The position numbers and the translations under genes are program-made. Below are positions 24,049 through 35,195 of a DNA stretch of 64,000 bases, one piece after another (position 1 is the first letter of the stretch; the number at the start of each line of letters is the position of its first letter). The notes beneath the pieces were generated by a model. It had not been told where the DNA came from and made no database searches. It saw only the letters and a list, made by a program, of their open reading frames with translations. The stretch is from Centrapalus pauciflorus (Eukaryota > Streptophyta > Magnoliopsida > Asterales > Asteraceae), in the NCBI GenBank assembly GCA_020465985.1, contig JAANYP010006402.1, positions 1-64,000 of the forward strand. The letters run 5' to 3'.

Positions 24049-26240
24049 GATGAAATCAATTTTCTGATAAAAGACAATTTCAGGGACTTTTTCGTGAATA
24101 TTCTCCTTTTCTCTGATCTCTGAATCTTCTTCTTTTCTTTATTTTTCTCTCTCTGATCTTCACATCTCTTCTTCTCTGATCTTCTCTTTTCTTGTATTTT
24201 ATTATAAATACACTCCCCCTTTAATCATGAATAGCTTTTTAATTCTATCCCTTGATCAATTCTTTTGATATGATGTAGCAATTGTCTTCAGCTGACTTCA
24301 ATCTACTCAACTGTTGTCTCTGAACTTTAGCTTTTCTCCCCCTCATGATGATCATAAGAATTATGAAAATCATGCAAAATCTTCAGAGACATTAATTCAT
24401 TGAAGTTTACAGTAGCAGAAATACAACAACAATTACAATTTCAAAATATTACAAATTGACTTTCTCCCCCTCAAACTGATATCCTCTCCCCCTATACAAA
24501 ACAAATTTGTCTCACTCCCCTTCAAAATGATACTTTTGATTTACAGAACAAAACAAAGCTTTTCAACTTTGTGGAAAATGAAACACATTCATTTGTGAAA
24601 TAACGAGTCCAGGTCCACATAGGATTCCTGTTTGCACAATAAACAATATCTATGTGACCTACTTTCAGTGCTGGCGTGATGTTAACACTGGTAGGATTTC
24701 CAAATAGTCATCGTGAAATCCTTTATCATGAAAGAATCACTCGTATTTGTTCCGGCTTAGTCACTTTGGACTAGCAGTTTATAGTCACGCGGACTGTCAG
24801 ACTCGATGTGTCCTAAAAGTGTATATAATCAGCTCTAGACACAATGTGCATCAAATGAAATTGGAGACCGGAGCAACTGTCTTCCTTATTTCAATATCAA
24901 TAATATCCAAATGATATATCGATAGAAATTTGTTATATCTCCGTGATTATTGAAACAGAAATCTTTTGAGAGATAACTGAGTAGTTGGTGTGGTTAAGTG
25001 CATGCGTCACTGGGTCCATGACGTCTTTTGCAATATCAAGTCGCATAGGGCTTGAAAGATTATGTGGATTACCCAGCCGACACAGTTTAGGTAGGATTTT
25101 CTTTTCTTTTAATCCTTTCTCAACTCTCAGCACTCAGCATTTGTCAACGAAGCTCCCTCCGGCTCACTTTTGAGAAATGAATTCAGTCAGCTTTATAGCA
25201 AAAGCATGATCAGATGCACCACCATCTCCTTTCAATATCAATATCCCTCTCATTTACATTTTATCGCTGCTCGACCCTGTCTGTATCCTGTGATAACTGA
25301 CACTTCTCAACTAATAAACCTAAAGAACCCTCACCCGCACAATCTATAGATGGTTTGCTTCTTGGGTAGGTCTCCCGGTTCTGGTTAGACCATAGAAGCG
25401 ATATTTATGCCTATCACTCAGATTGGTGCATAATCGAAGTCAGAAGAAATAATCTTAAGCGTTTCAGCTCATGGGATACCAAGAAATTCAGCTCATTTTG
25501 ATATTGGAGATGATAATCAGAATAAATTTTGGGAATGATAATTTGGGAGATAGCAGAATGAAATGTACAATCTGATATAAGGTATGAAATGAATCAGACT
25601 TGTTATGAAAGAATTAGGTCATGGAAAATATGAGAAAATTCTTTGAACGGGAGAATATTAAAGAGAATCTCAGAAGTAATGAGATTTTGAACATCAAAGA
25701 GATTAGATCAATTAATCTCAACGAGAGATTCAGAGAATCAGAAGATTATGAACATATTTTGCTCTTCAGCTCAAAAAATCTTTTTATGTGTGTATCAACT
25801 ATTTTTGTGAAAAATTACACACAGTTTTGAAAAATGTCATCATCAAAGTGCGTCTGAAACTCCCCCTGGAAATAAGCACACACAGTTAGTCAACTCATAG
25901 AAATGAAATCAGGAGCAAAAAATTATAAAAATAAAACTCCCTCTAAATCAATGCAGCTTCAGAGTTGAATTCAGGGCAGGAATTCCAGAAATATTTGTCT
26001 TTCAGACTCGGGTTCTAATCTGAAGTGATTAGAAGCCATTTGTCGCATAAGCTTGGGTTTTAGTCTGAAGTAACTGAAAACCATTGTCTCTGGTTCATTG
26101 AAGTCCGGGTTCTAGTCTGAATTTAACTAGAAACCAATTTTGAGTTGAAGCACGGGTCTTGACATGAAGTAATCAAGAGCCTATTGAAATGAAGAATGGG
26201 TCCTTATCTGGAATGATAAGAAAGCTATAACCTGCAAAAT
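24049..26240 (-). other. Element F region downstream of gag, noncoding
   Basis: 2.2 kb in the place where pol would be. I see no pol motifs. At 25980-26240 short phrases recur, roughly gtctgaagtaactgaaaacc with variants. Positions 24290-24560 contain several CTCCCCCT clusters. No ORF over 70 codons is convincing. Confidence 0.6.
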
Positions 26241-27452
26241 TTAAGATGTCTTTGGTATCCAAACAAATTTGGATCCAGACTTGTTAGCGCTCTTGGGTAC
26301 CCATTTCAAAACGGGTTTTGGTACCCACTTGTACTTGAGTTTAGGTACACATTGCAAGTTATAACTATCAGAATCTCTTTCAAAAACAGAAAATAAATTT
26401 CTTTAAGTATTTGAAAATTGAATATCTGAATTTCTAAAGAAACTTGAGTTTGAATGATCAGACTTTTGCGAACTCTTCTTTTTGAAAAACTGTCCGGTCC
26501 TTGCCTGTTTATGATAATACTTGGTATTTTTCTGTGAAAATGTTTTCTGATTAGAATGACTAGTATTTTCAGAAACTTTAGGAAAATAGGACTTTGAAGA
26601 TTCACCAGTGTAAATCTTGACCGGAAGCTGTTCAAAGATTTTGTCTTTGCCTTTATGTATCTTGAGAAGATACTTAAGTTTCAGATCTGAAGACGAATCA
26701 AACTTAGCAGAGTTAGTTAGATTCACTTCACTTTCAGAAGAAAAACCAGAGTGATCAACATTGGATTTTAAACACACTGAAGAAGGGGTCTTAACGTTTG
26801 ACTCAGTTGATGAAGTAAACACATGTAATTGTTTTGTAAGATGAAGTATCTGATCTTCCAAACTTTTGATAATGACTAAATTTGAATTTCTGTCATGATC
26901 AAATGATTGGTAATCAGATTTAAAAGATTGTTCCTTGATTAAGAACATTTGTCTTTCATCTTCAAACAATTCAGATTTTGATTTAATATCTTGTTCTTTA
27001 AGTAAGAACTCATGTCTTTCCTTCTCAATCAAATCTTTAGTTAAAGACAACTCTTGTTGAAGAGCAAAAATTTCTTCATTTTTGTTTAAAATACAATTCT
27101 GATCAGTTGGTTTTGTCTTAGAAAGTGTATCTTCAAGATCCTGAACTTTCTTGTAAAGATCAGATCTTTCAGGCAAAAGATATTTCAGTTGAGTTGCATT
27201 CTGAAAATTTTCTTGTTTCAGCTCATCAAGTTCTTTAAGTAATTCAGATATTTTCAATTGATGAGCACAACTCTCAGAGTTTTGTTTTTCTTTTAAGCTT
27301 TGAATTTCTTCATTCAGTATTTGTACGTCACGTAACGCCAAATGTTTATCAGTATTTAACTGAACGAGAATGTCGTAATTGTTCTTACGAATCTTTTCAG
27401 ATTCAGTAAGTTTGACAATCAGCTCAGACTTTGAAAATTGTTCAAACACCAT
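26241..27452 (-). pseudogene. Element F gag-like protein (long coiled coil)
   Basis: Minus strand, about 400 codons with one internal stop near 26403. Residues 1-215 form heptad-rich coiled coil (EKIRKNNYDILVQLNTDKHL, EEIQSLKEKQNSESC, ALQQELSLTKDLIEKERHEF). A Ser/Lys-rich basic tail follows (FFKKKSSQKSDHSNSSFF). After the stop the frame continues to KYKWVPKPVLKWVPK and VWIPKTS, the end motif of SIRE-like gags (compare AWVPRDN in B and C). No N-terminal gag core or zinc knuckle is visible. The start near 27452 follows the CTCGAAT array. Confidence 0.7.
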
Positions 27453-27759
27453 TATGAATTGCAGAAAAATGAACTTCCAAGATCTTTTATGGACTTATGA
27501 AAATTTGAATGAATCTTGATTGAAGAAAACTGAATCTTGAATGATTAATTTGTTAAAAATCAGCTCTGATTTGACTTTTTGACGTTGAAATTTTAGATTT
27601 TCTGCAGAAAAATGCCCATAACTTTTTTCTGGAGTGGAATTGGGCCTCGAAAATTTTAGATTTTCTGCAGAAAAATGCCCATAACTTTTTGACGTATGGT
27701 AGGCCTTCTAACGATATTTCAGTCAAAAGTTATGGTCAATTTAAGCAGCAAATGTCAAA

Positions 27760-28230
27760 TAGTCAAAACTCGAATGATATGGGATGAAACTCGAATGTGT
27801 AAGAATCAAACTCGATTGATGAAGACTCAAACTCGAATAAAGAATCACCAAACTCGAATGAAGAAGTATAAAACTCGAATGATTGATTATGAAACTCGAA
27901 TGAACAAGAATGAAACTCGAATGAAGAAGGAATTGAACTCGATCAATTAAGCTTGAAACTCGATCAATTAAACATGAAACTCGAATGATTAAGGCTTAAA
28001 ACTCGAATCATAAGGCATGAAACTCGATGAATGTATAATCAATCTCGATACACAGTGAATCAAACTCAAAATAAGCATATATCAAACTCGATCAATTAAG
28101 AAATAAACTTGATCATTTAAGGATAAAACCCGAATAAAGTATACATAAAACTCGAATGAAGCATTCATCAAACTTGAATGCCTTCTTTATATATCTCGAA
28201 TGCCTTCTTTATAAAACTCGAATTACACTA
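27760..28230 (-). repeat. CTCGAAT array in the leader of element F
   Basis: About 22 units of aaactcgaatga and close variants (ctcgatcaat, ctcgataca), spaced 15-25 bp apart on the plus strand; on the element's own strand the unit is TCATTCGAGTTT. It sits between the PBS and gag. Confidence 0.9.
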
Positions 28231-28662
28231 TGAATTTAGTTATGCCCGAGTTTTATCATTTTTCAACAAAAAGAAGATCAGATCCAAACTTTTTCAACAA
28301 AAATCCATGAAATGACCTCAAATTGATTTCGAAGGTTCGTTTTAATAGCAGAAACAACTTTTGTGAAATCACTTTGTCTAATTCTCGATTAAAAACCAAA
28401 AATCGACCAAAAACCTCAAGAACACACACTTTTTCAAAAAATCTGAAAATTCTCAATTAAATTCTGTGTGTTTGGAATTAAAATTTGATACTTATATCAT
28501 TGAATTCGTCTTTAAAAGTCGCACCTTCGATCCAAATATCAGATCATTTCATCCACAGAATCAAAATCCTCAATTGATTTACGGATTTTCAAAAAAAATG
28601 AATATAACAGTGTTCTAAAAAAACGATTTCAGATTCAAAATTCACTCAAATTCAGCCATATT

Positions 28663-28676
28663 TGGCTCTGATACCA
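28663..28676 (-). promoter_or_regulatory. Primer-binding site of element F
   Basis: tggctctgatacca, the reverse complement of the tRNA-Met PBS, two bases from the right LTR (28679). Confidence 0.92.
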
Positions 28677-28678
28677 AT

Positions 28679-29077
28679 TGTGAATTCATTTTTTATGCAA
28701 TTCAATCATATACAACACAATTCATATGAACAATTATCAATCAAACACAATCTATTGAATGATTAAGAGAGAAAATATTACATTGGAGGTTTCGGCTTTC
28801 TTGCAAAGCAATCCTTCTTTCTCTCTAAATCAGATCCATATGTGTGTGTGTAATCTTCGATTCTCCTAGCTGCATGCGTAGCATACATTTCTATTTATAC
28901 ACAATACACAAGTATTGTGTATTTACACACATAACCCCTAATCTATTGAGTAATTACAGTTATATACAATATAATTGTTTCATCTCTATTATTTATTCCC
29001 AACATTCTCCCCCTTAGAGATGAACACAATTATTAAAAGTAATATTCATTTCAGCTCTACAAATATTGTCCCTAACA
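28679..29077 (-). repeat. Element F 5' LTR
   Basis: 399 bp, almost identical to 23636-24034. TATA box complement tatttata is at 28892-28899, giving TATAAATA on the element strand. Confidence 0.93.
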
Positions 29078-29272
29078 TTTCGGATGGCCATCTCCGTCCG
29101 AATCCGGTTGGCTGGTTGGTCCGAATTCGATTGCCACTTCGGATGGACCGAATCCGGATCACCCAATCCGGATGGTTTGAATCCGGATGGTTCGAATCCG
29201 GATATCATAATTTTAATATTTTAAATAAACAAATAAATGTTTAGAATGATTAAAGATCAACAAAGCAACATG

Positions 29273-29344
<72 letters not shown>

Positions 29345-30595
29345 TCTTTTGAGAATTCAATGAAACAAAGAAAATGAACAAATGAATGATTGATAAGTTA
29401 TCAGTTATCAGAATCAGATAAAATAAAGGTTTTAAAGTCAAAAGCTAATGATATGATATGATATGATATAATTCTGGACAGGTTCAGTTAAATTCTGAAC
29501 AAAGATTTAAAGATTTAAAGATATTGAAAGTGGGTCACAGAATTGAAAAGAATTGACAGAGATCAGATAGACAAAGAGTAAAGATAAAATCCTGGGATAA
29601 CTCAGGTGGTGGATTTTAAATCCGCTTGATAAAGACCACAAGAACCAGTGAGTTATAGATATTCAGCTTTACATGCGAGATTTCGGTGGAGACATATTGT
29701 TGATGATAGATTGATTTGACATTCATATATGATCAGCTGGATTGTGACCCGTGCTCACCATGGTTCGGTGATGCTGTGTGGATCATGATAGCTATTTGAT
29801 TTATCATTTCGCATGACATTGAATTTACAGTTCATTTTGGATTTTGAGATTATTGCTATCATGACCTTGATGACTTATGCTTTCACTATTACTCGCACCT
29901 TTGACATATCGATTCAGCTTAGAATGATTAGCTTTGACGGTCTATTGTTCTAGACCATGCTATTTCACCAATTCTATTGAACTTGGTAATGATACTCCGA
30001 TGTTCCGCCATGTTGATTTACTGGTAGCTAGCCCAGTACGTGGTTGATCCCCACAATTTAAGCGTGAGCTTGGCTTGAACATCATTCGACTCTATGACTA
30101 CTATGTCTCAATCATGAGTGGCTGTAGCGGCAGTCAAGACATATCACGCTAGACCAATGATCCGCTTGATAATGCATGTAATCTGAAAATCTATATTCTC
30201 ACTAAGCATTGCTTATAGTTGTTGTTTGAACTTTTTACAGGAAAAGACAAAGGAAAGTAACCTGCCGGACCTAGTTCTTAGGTCTTAAAAGAATCAAGTC
30301 GAAGTTTTATAGACCACTACTCAACAAAGCATTTCGGTACTGATTGGTAGATGAAATTTGTGGTGGTCTGGGTAGATTGATTTGATTGTATGATGACATG
30401 AATTAGATTAGATGGTACCCTTTATAAGTTTAATTTGAAAACTGTAAACTGTGTTAAACTTATTCTAATGTTTGTACTTGTAATTTATAATTCTGCAACT
30501 TAACTACTCTATCTTAGTTATGATTGGTATCGTGTTTCATGATGTGGGACCTAGACTCTGAGGACTGCCCCGTGAGGGGTGGTTTTCACAACCTG

Positions 30596-32839
30596 TTATG
30601 AAGTTCTGAATAAAAGCCCACCAAATTTAACTGGCTTCGAACCACTTGGGGTACCGTGTACTTTATTGAAAACAAAACATCAACCTAAGTTTGGTGAAAA
30701 AGCTGACGAATGATATTTCCTAGGTTATGTGCCTAACTCACCAAACAAAAGGGTTTTTAACCAAACAAATGTTACGGTAGAAATTGTGTTTAATATTGAT
30801 GTTACAAGTTATTCACATGAACCCCAAATTGGTCCGGAATGGATATTTGATTATGACTTATTGTTTAATCATTTAACATTCCTTTGGATTGAAATGCAGG
30901 TACAATGGTCAAAGTTTTCCAAAGACGAGCATTCCATCAACTTCTGAGCCTACAACGATTAAAGATAGGTCTCCAGCTGAGAATGATTCTAAAATACCTT
31001 CAAACGAGAATCAGGCTAGTACTTCTACTTCCGAAGACAGTGATCATGAGGAAGAAAATGTATCGTCTGAGGTCGTTCCCCCGTTAGGTGAAATAGGATC
31101 AAACTTAGGAGATAATCTTAGGGTCGATGTGATTGAAACATCGAGGATAAACAAGGATCATCCGGTTGAGAGCATCATAGGAAATCCGCATTCTGTTGTG
31201 AAAACTAGGAGTAGTTTGAATAACAACACAGTGCTGTTGTCGATGATTAATGACTCCGAGTCTTTCCACACTTGTATTTATTCATGTTTCATCTCGCAAG
31301 TAGAGCCGAAGAATGTGCAAATACAACTAAAAGACAACTCTTGGGTTGAAGCGATGCAAGAAGAACTGTCACAATTCAGAAAGCTTGAAGTGTGGGAGTT
31401 AGTGCCGCTACCTCTAGGAGAAGTTGCAATAGGAACCAAATGAGTTTTTAAGTGCAAGAGAGATGATCGGGGTATTGTTACTCGCAACAAGGCAAGACTT
31501 GTAGTAAAAGGATTCAACCAAGAAGAGGGAATCGATTACAACGAGATGTTTGTACCAGTGGCAAGGCTCGAGGCAATTCGTCTATTTCGGGCCTTTGCGT
31601 CCTTCAAAGGATTTAAGGTCTATCAGTTGGATGTAAAGAGTGCATTCCTGTAGGGCAAGGTGAAGGAACTGGTGTACGTCGAACAACCGCCCGGGTTTAC
31701 AGATCCAAAGTATCCAGATAGAGTGTATCGTCTTGATAAGGCTCTGTATGGATTGCATCAGGCACCAAGGGCATGGTATGAGACGCTATCAACTCATCTT
31801 TTAGACAACGAGTTTGAAAGAGGGAGAATTGATAGTACATTATTCGTGAAGAGGAAGGTAGAAGATTTTATCTTGGTACAAGTGTACGTTGATGACATCA
31901 TTTTCGGGTCATCCAACAAACAGATGTGCAAAGATTTTGAGAAGGTTATGAAGTCAAAGTTTGAGATGAGTGTTATGGGAGAGTTGAACTTCTTTCTGGG
32001 TTTGCAATTTGAACAGAGGATGGAGGGCATGTTTATCCAACAGACAAAGTGTGTCTACGATATTCTGGAGCGCTTCGGGATGGAAGGAACAAGCTGACTG
32101 CTCACTTTAGTACTCCGATTCAAGTGAATCACAATCTCGGACCGAGTACAGAAATGATACTGATGTAGATCCGACTCTATATCGGGCCTTGATCGGGTCA
32201 CTCATGTATTTAACTGCTATCAGACCTGATATTATGTTTGCTGTGTGTATTTGTGCTAGGTTTCAAGCTAATCCGAAATAAATGCATATGAAAGCTGTAA
32301 AGCGGATTCTGAGATACCTCAAGTCGAAACCGAAGCTGGGACTTTGGTATCACGCTGATGGTGATCTGAAATTGGAAGCATACACGGATTCAGATTATGG
32401 AGGTTGCAGCTTGAACCGGAAGTCAACAACTGGAGGTTGTCAGTTCCTTGGAGGGAGGCTCGTATCCTGGCAATGCAAGAAACAGACTTCGGTAGCCGTG
32501 TCAACGTGCGAGGCCGAATATGTAGCTGCTGGTAGTTGTTGTTCACAGGTTTTGTGGATACAACAACAATTGCGGGATTACGGTTTGACTTACACTCATA
32601 CTTCCATTAGGATAGATAATCAGTCTACAATTACTATAACTAATAATCCTGTTAAACACAGTAAAACAAAGCACATAGACATAAGACATCATTTCATACG
32701 TGATTGTGCTGAAAAGAACTTAATTAAACTGGTAAAAGTGGCAACAAAAGATAATAATGCAGATTTATTCACTAAAGCTTTTGATAAGTCACGCTTTGAG
32801 TTGCTAGTTCAACTAAATGGTATGCGTAATCCAGAGTAA
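30596..32839 (+). pseudogene. Element C integrase C-terminus, reverse transcriptase and RNase H
   Basis: Resumes after E with NLTGFEPLGVPCTLLKTKHQ, then an acidic integrase-RT linker, then RT: MQEELSQFRKLEVWELVPLP, a TGA stop at 31441, ARLVVKGFNQEEGIDYNEMF, QLDVKSAFL plus a TAG at 31651, and LYGLHQAPRAWYETL. The catalytic box VYVDDIIFGSS is at about 31883-31915. A frameshift follows near 32093, then RNase H with YTDSDYGGCSLNRKSTTGGC, STCEAEYVAAGSCCSQVLWI and a final RFELLVQLNGMRNPE ending at 32839. VYVDDIIFGSS and the RNase H style are SIRE-like. At least five disruptions. Confidence 0.9.
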
Positions 32840-34440
32840 CTTGACCTTAGTATATCTTTCTTTCTTTTTATAGTAAGTTAGCATTTAAGTATAATTTATT
32901 TCCTTTTATAGTAAATTAGTAGGTTAGTTTATTATCTTATCTTAAAAATGAAAAGCAAAAGAAAAAAGAGAGAAAACCACAAAAAGTTCAAAAAAAGAGA
33001 ATATTAGAAAATTGAGTTAAGTGTTAAAGACATAGGTTCAAAGTGACGAAAATTAGCACAGTTGAAACAATCTCTAAGTGTTAAGCTTTCACACTTAATT
33101 GTAAGGTCTTGCTCTCCACAGATCTATCTCGACGCTACACCGTCCAACGAGTGCGGAATCCTCGTTAGAGGCTTGACGGTAAGATCACACACACGGAAAC
33201 ACGGAGACTATACGGTGTTAGACGAACGACTTAGAACGCCCCTTCACGATAATTCTCTCCGAAACAACTCTCTGGAAACTTGCAAGTTCGAGATCTCCTT
33301 TGCTAATCGCTCTGATAAACGTCTGCTAAAGTCTGATAATTAATCGAATTAACCCTTAATTATACTGACAGATTCGAGTTTGTCTAGGACAAATTCGAAT
33401 CAGGCCCAAGGCCCATTCGAATTTCTCCTCATTGACAAATTCGAATTTACCTCAAATTCGAACCTCACATATCAAACTTATATTTGAACTTATGTTTTAA
33501 CTTATACACTCTCCCGTTTGATGTGTTGGTAGGCATAATACACAAAGGAAATCTCAAGAGCTAATAAAATATTCAAGAAAAAGTCATATGTGTAACTAAC
33601 TTAGATGTATGACCAAATGGTCTTAATTTCTATGTTAGAGACATACAGACAATGATTCTAAATGAGGTATGCAAATTTTCTGGGGGATGTACAGCAACAT
33701 CAAATACATCTTAAAGAAAAGAAAAGAAAAGAAAAATTTTGATAAAGAAAAGGGAGACAAACCAAGTCGCTTTGTTGTACGTAAGTACAGACCTGTCACC
33801 TCTGTTTTGACTCGAGTTAGCAAGATAAGTCGCTTTGTTGTACCAGACCTGTCACCGCTGTCTTGTTAACTTTAAATAAACTTTAAGACAAACTAAGACA
33901 CTCTGTTGTATGTAAATATAGAACTGTGTGCGATGTTTGCCTTTTAAAGAAAATTTGCAATACCGAAAAGTTATAATCATTGTGTGTCTGCCTTGATCAT
34001 AGAAGTATGTCTAAGAATGGGACACGTAAGGTAATTTCATGATAAATAAAAAGCCAAGGGATATTCCAAAGTGTAAAATGTTTAAAGGGAAAATCATACC
34101 AACAATCGACTTGGAATGTATATCACGACAAACAATCTAAGGAATCAAAAATTCCTAAGTGTGAAAGTGTAATACTGAAAGTGCGTTTGACATCGCTATC
34201 TGATTGAACCTTCTTTGACTTTCTCGTAAAAATATTCTGTTAGTTTAGGTCGTAATTTTTTTTAATATTTCTGAGTAGTTTGATTCAAATTTTATTTTAA
34301 TATTTCTGAGTAGTTTGAGTAAACAACTATTGCGTGAAAATCTGTTGCTTGGTGTGAATGATCTTGCAAGGTTTGTAAAATTCCGTTACACGAAAAAGTT
34401 GAAAAGGTTGAATTTTATTCAAGAATTTTAAAAATTTTCA
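32840..34440 (+). other. Element C spacer between pol and ORF3 promoter
   Basis: Noncoding. It contains the inverted truncated LTR (33100-33506) and a block conserved with B (43600-44160) and, inverted, with G (55680-56100). That block includes two copies of CGCTTTGTTGTACGTAAG- and CAGACCTGTCACCGCTGT-type sequence (33767-33866). Confidence 0.7.
33100..33506 (-). repeat. Truncated inverted LTR of the B/C/G family inside C
   Basis: Starts TGTAAGGTCTTGC and aligns with the reverse complement of the family LTR (tccaacgagtgcggaatcctcg, cacacggaaac...). It stops near the GAACTTA repeats, lacking roughly the last 130-200 bp. B lacks any insertion at the equivalent place (43395). No TSD is detected because one end is missing. 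The 93-codon ORF here is spurious. Confidence 0.82.
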
Positions 34441-35150
34441 CTTAAGTTCGAAATTCAGACAAATTCGAACGTAACTTCGAATTTGTCAGGAAGTTCGAAC
34501 TTATACTAAGTTCGAAGGTAGTTGATATAAATAGGTCAACAGTACTTCATTTAAGGCACCTACCCTCGAATTTATTCATTCGAACTTTCTCTGCTGCGAT
34601 CTCGAACTTGTGTTCGAACATACCGATTCTCGAAATTCCACTATTCTTCGAAGTTTTGCTTTCTTTTCTCGAACATACACATATACTTTGGTATAGTAAC
34701 CATTATTATACAAAGTATGTGTAGTTTAGGACATTATTATGACAAAAATCGAGTTTATTTGATGATTATTTGAGTTGGAACTATGTGGTTTAAAATCACA
34801 AGTTTTGACGGATTGAAGTTCAAATAAATCATATATAACTTCGATTAGAACCCAATAGGACTAGATTATACTGTTTTTTAAGTCAAATGGGGTTGAAATC
34901 TTGGTTTTTAGTTTGAAAGTGACCGACTTCGAACTTGTTCTTTAGGTTCGAACTTGTCGGAAAGTTCCAACTTGTTAAAATATCTACAAGTTCGAAGTCA
35001 GTCAAGTTCGAACATATTCCTCGAATTTCTTTAAATTCGAATGTTCTTTTTTTTAACAAAATTATTTCGAACTTGTCTAAGTTCAAATGTGTTGGATTTC
35101 GAACTTATGTAAGTTCGAAATTACGCAAATTCGAAATAAACAAGTTTCAT
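34440..35150 (+). repeat. GAACTTG array upstream of ORF3 in C
   Basis: Repeated TTCGAA-containing words (ttcgaacttgt, ttcgaattt, agttcgaag) on both strands around the internal TATA box and through the predicted intron, ending 45 bp before the ORF3 start. A near-identical array lies in B (44450-45160) and, inverted, in G (54720-55400). Confidence 0.85.
34526..34533 (+). promoter_or_regulatory. Internal TATA box upstream of ORF3 (C)
   Basis: TATAAATA in gatataaataggtcaacag. The context TATAAATAGGTCAA is also found in B (44529) and G (55312, minus), 670-690 bp before each ORF3. Confidence 0.6.
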
Positions 35151-35193
35151 TTTATTTTTAATTACTAATGTTGTTTGTTGTTACTGTGTGCAG
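34715..35193 (+). other. Predicted 5'-UTR intron of ORF3 (C)
   Basis: Donor ACAAA|GTATGTG at 34715, acceptor TGTGTGCAG ending 35193, 479 nt, A/T-rich. The acceptor is two bases before the ORF3 ATG. Equivalent intervals in B and G are 463 and 456 nt. Confidence 0.55.
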
Positions 35194-35195
35194 AT

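Larger units (their letters stand above)
23636..29077 (-). mobile_element. Element F: non-autonomous gag-only Copia-like LTR element
   Basis: Two 399 bp LTRs (23636-24034 and 28679-29077) differ at only three positions that I can find. TSD tttcg is perfect (23631-23635, 29078-29082). Orientation is minus: PBS complement at 28663-28676 next to the right LTR, polypurine tract next to the left LTR. The only coding region is gag (26241-27452). No protease, integrase, RT or RNase H motif is seen in either strand. It depends on enzymes supplied by another element and is the youngest insertion in the window. Confidence 0.9.
22782..30590. mobile_element. Element E: probable solo LTR (gypsy-like), interrupted by element F
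   Basis: Starts TGTAACAACCTAGCC, ends GGGGTGGTTTTCACA, and is flanked by perfect acctg duplications (22777-22781, 30591-30595). Without F and its TSD it is 2362 bp with no coding sequence, PBS or PPT, so it behaves like a long solo LTR, probably of a Tekay-like gypsy element. TSD length and TG...CA ends are seen directly; superfamily and orientation are inferred. It holds a TTCGGATG array around the F insertion (23515-23635, 29078-29210), a TA array at 29274-29342 and a short (gatat)n near 29445-29466. Confidence 0.75.

Noticed and set aside
27696..27950. 84-codon plus-strand ORF rich in TRM/TRI
   Set aside because: It is a translation of the CTCGAAT repeat array in the leader of minus-strand element F.
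22782..30590. Element E as a complete LTR retrotransposon or a DNA transposon
   Set aside because: No internal LTR pair, PBS, PPT or coding remains after removing F, and 5 bp TSD with TG...CA ends argues for a solo LTR. Orientation remains uncertain.
33062..33343. 93-codon ORF in C spacer
   Set aside because: It lies over an inverted LTR fragment; no domain and no conservation expected.
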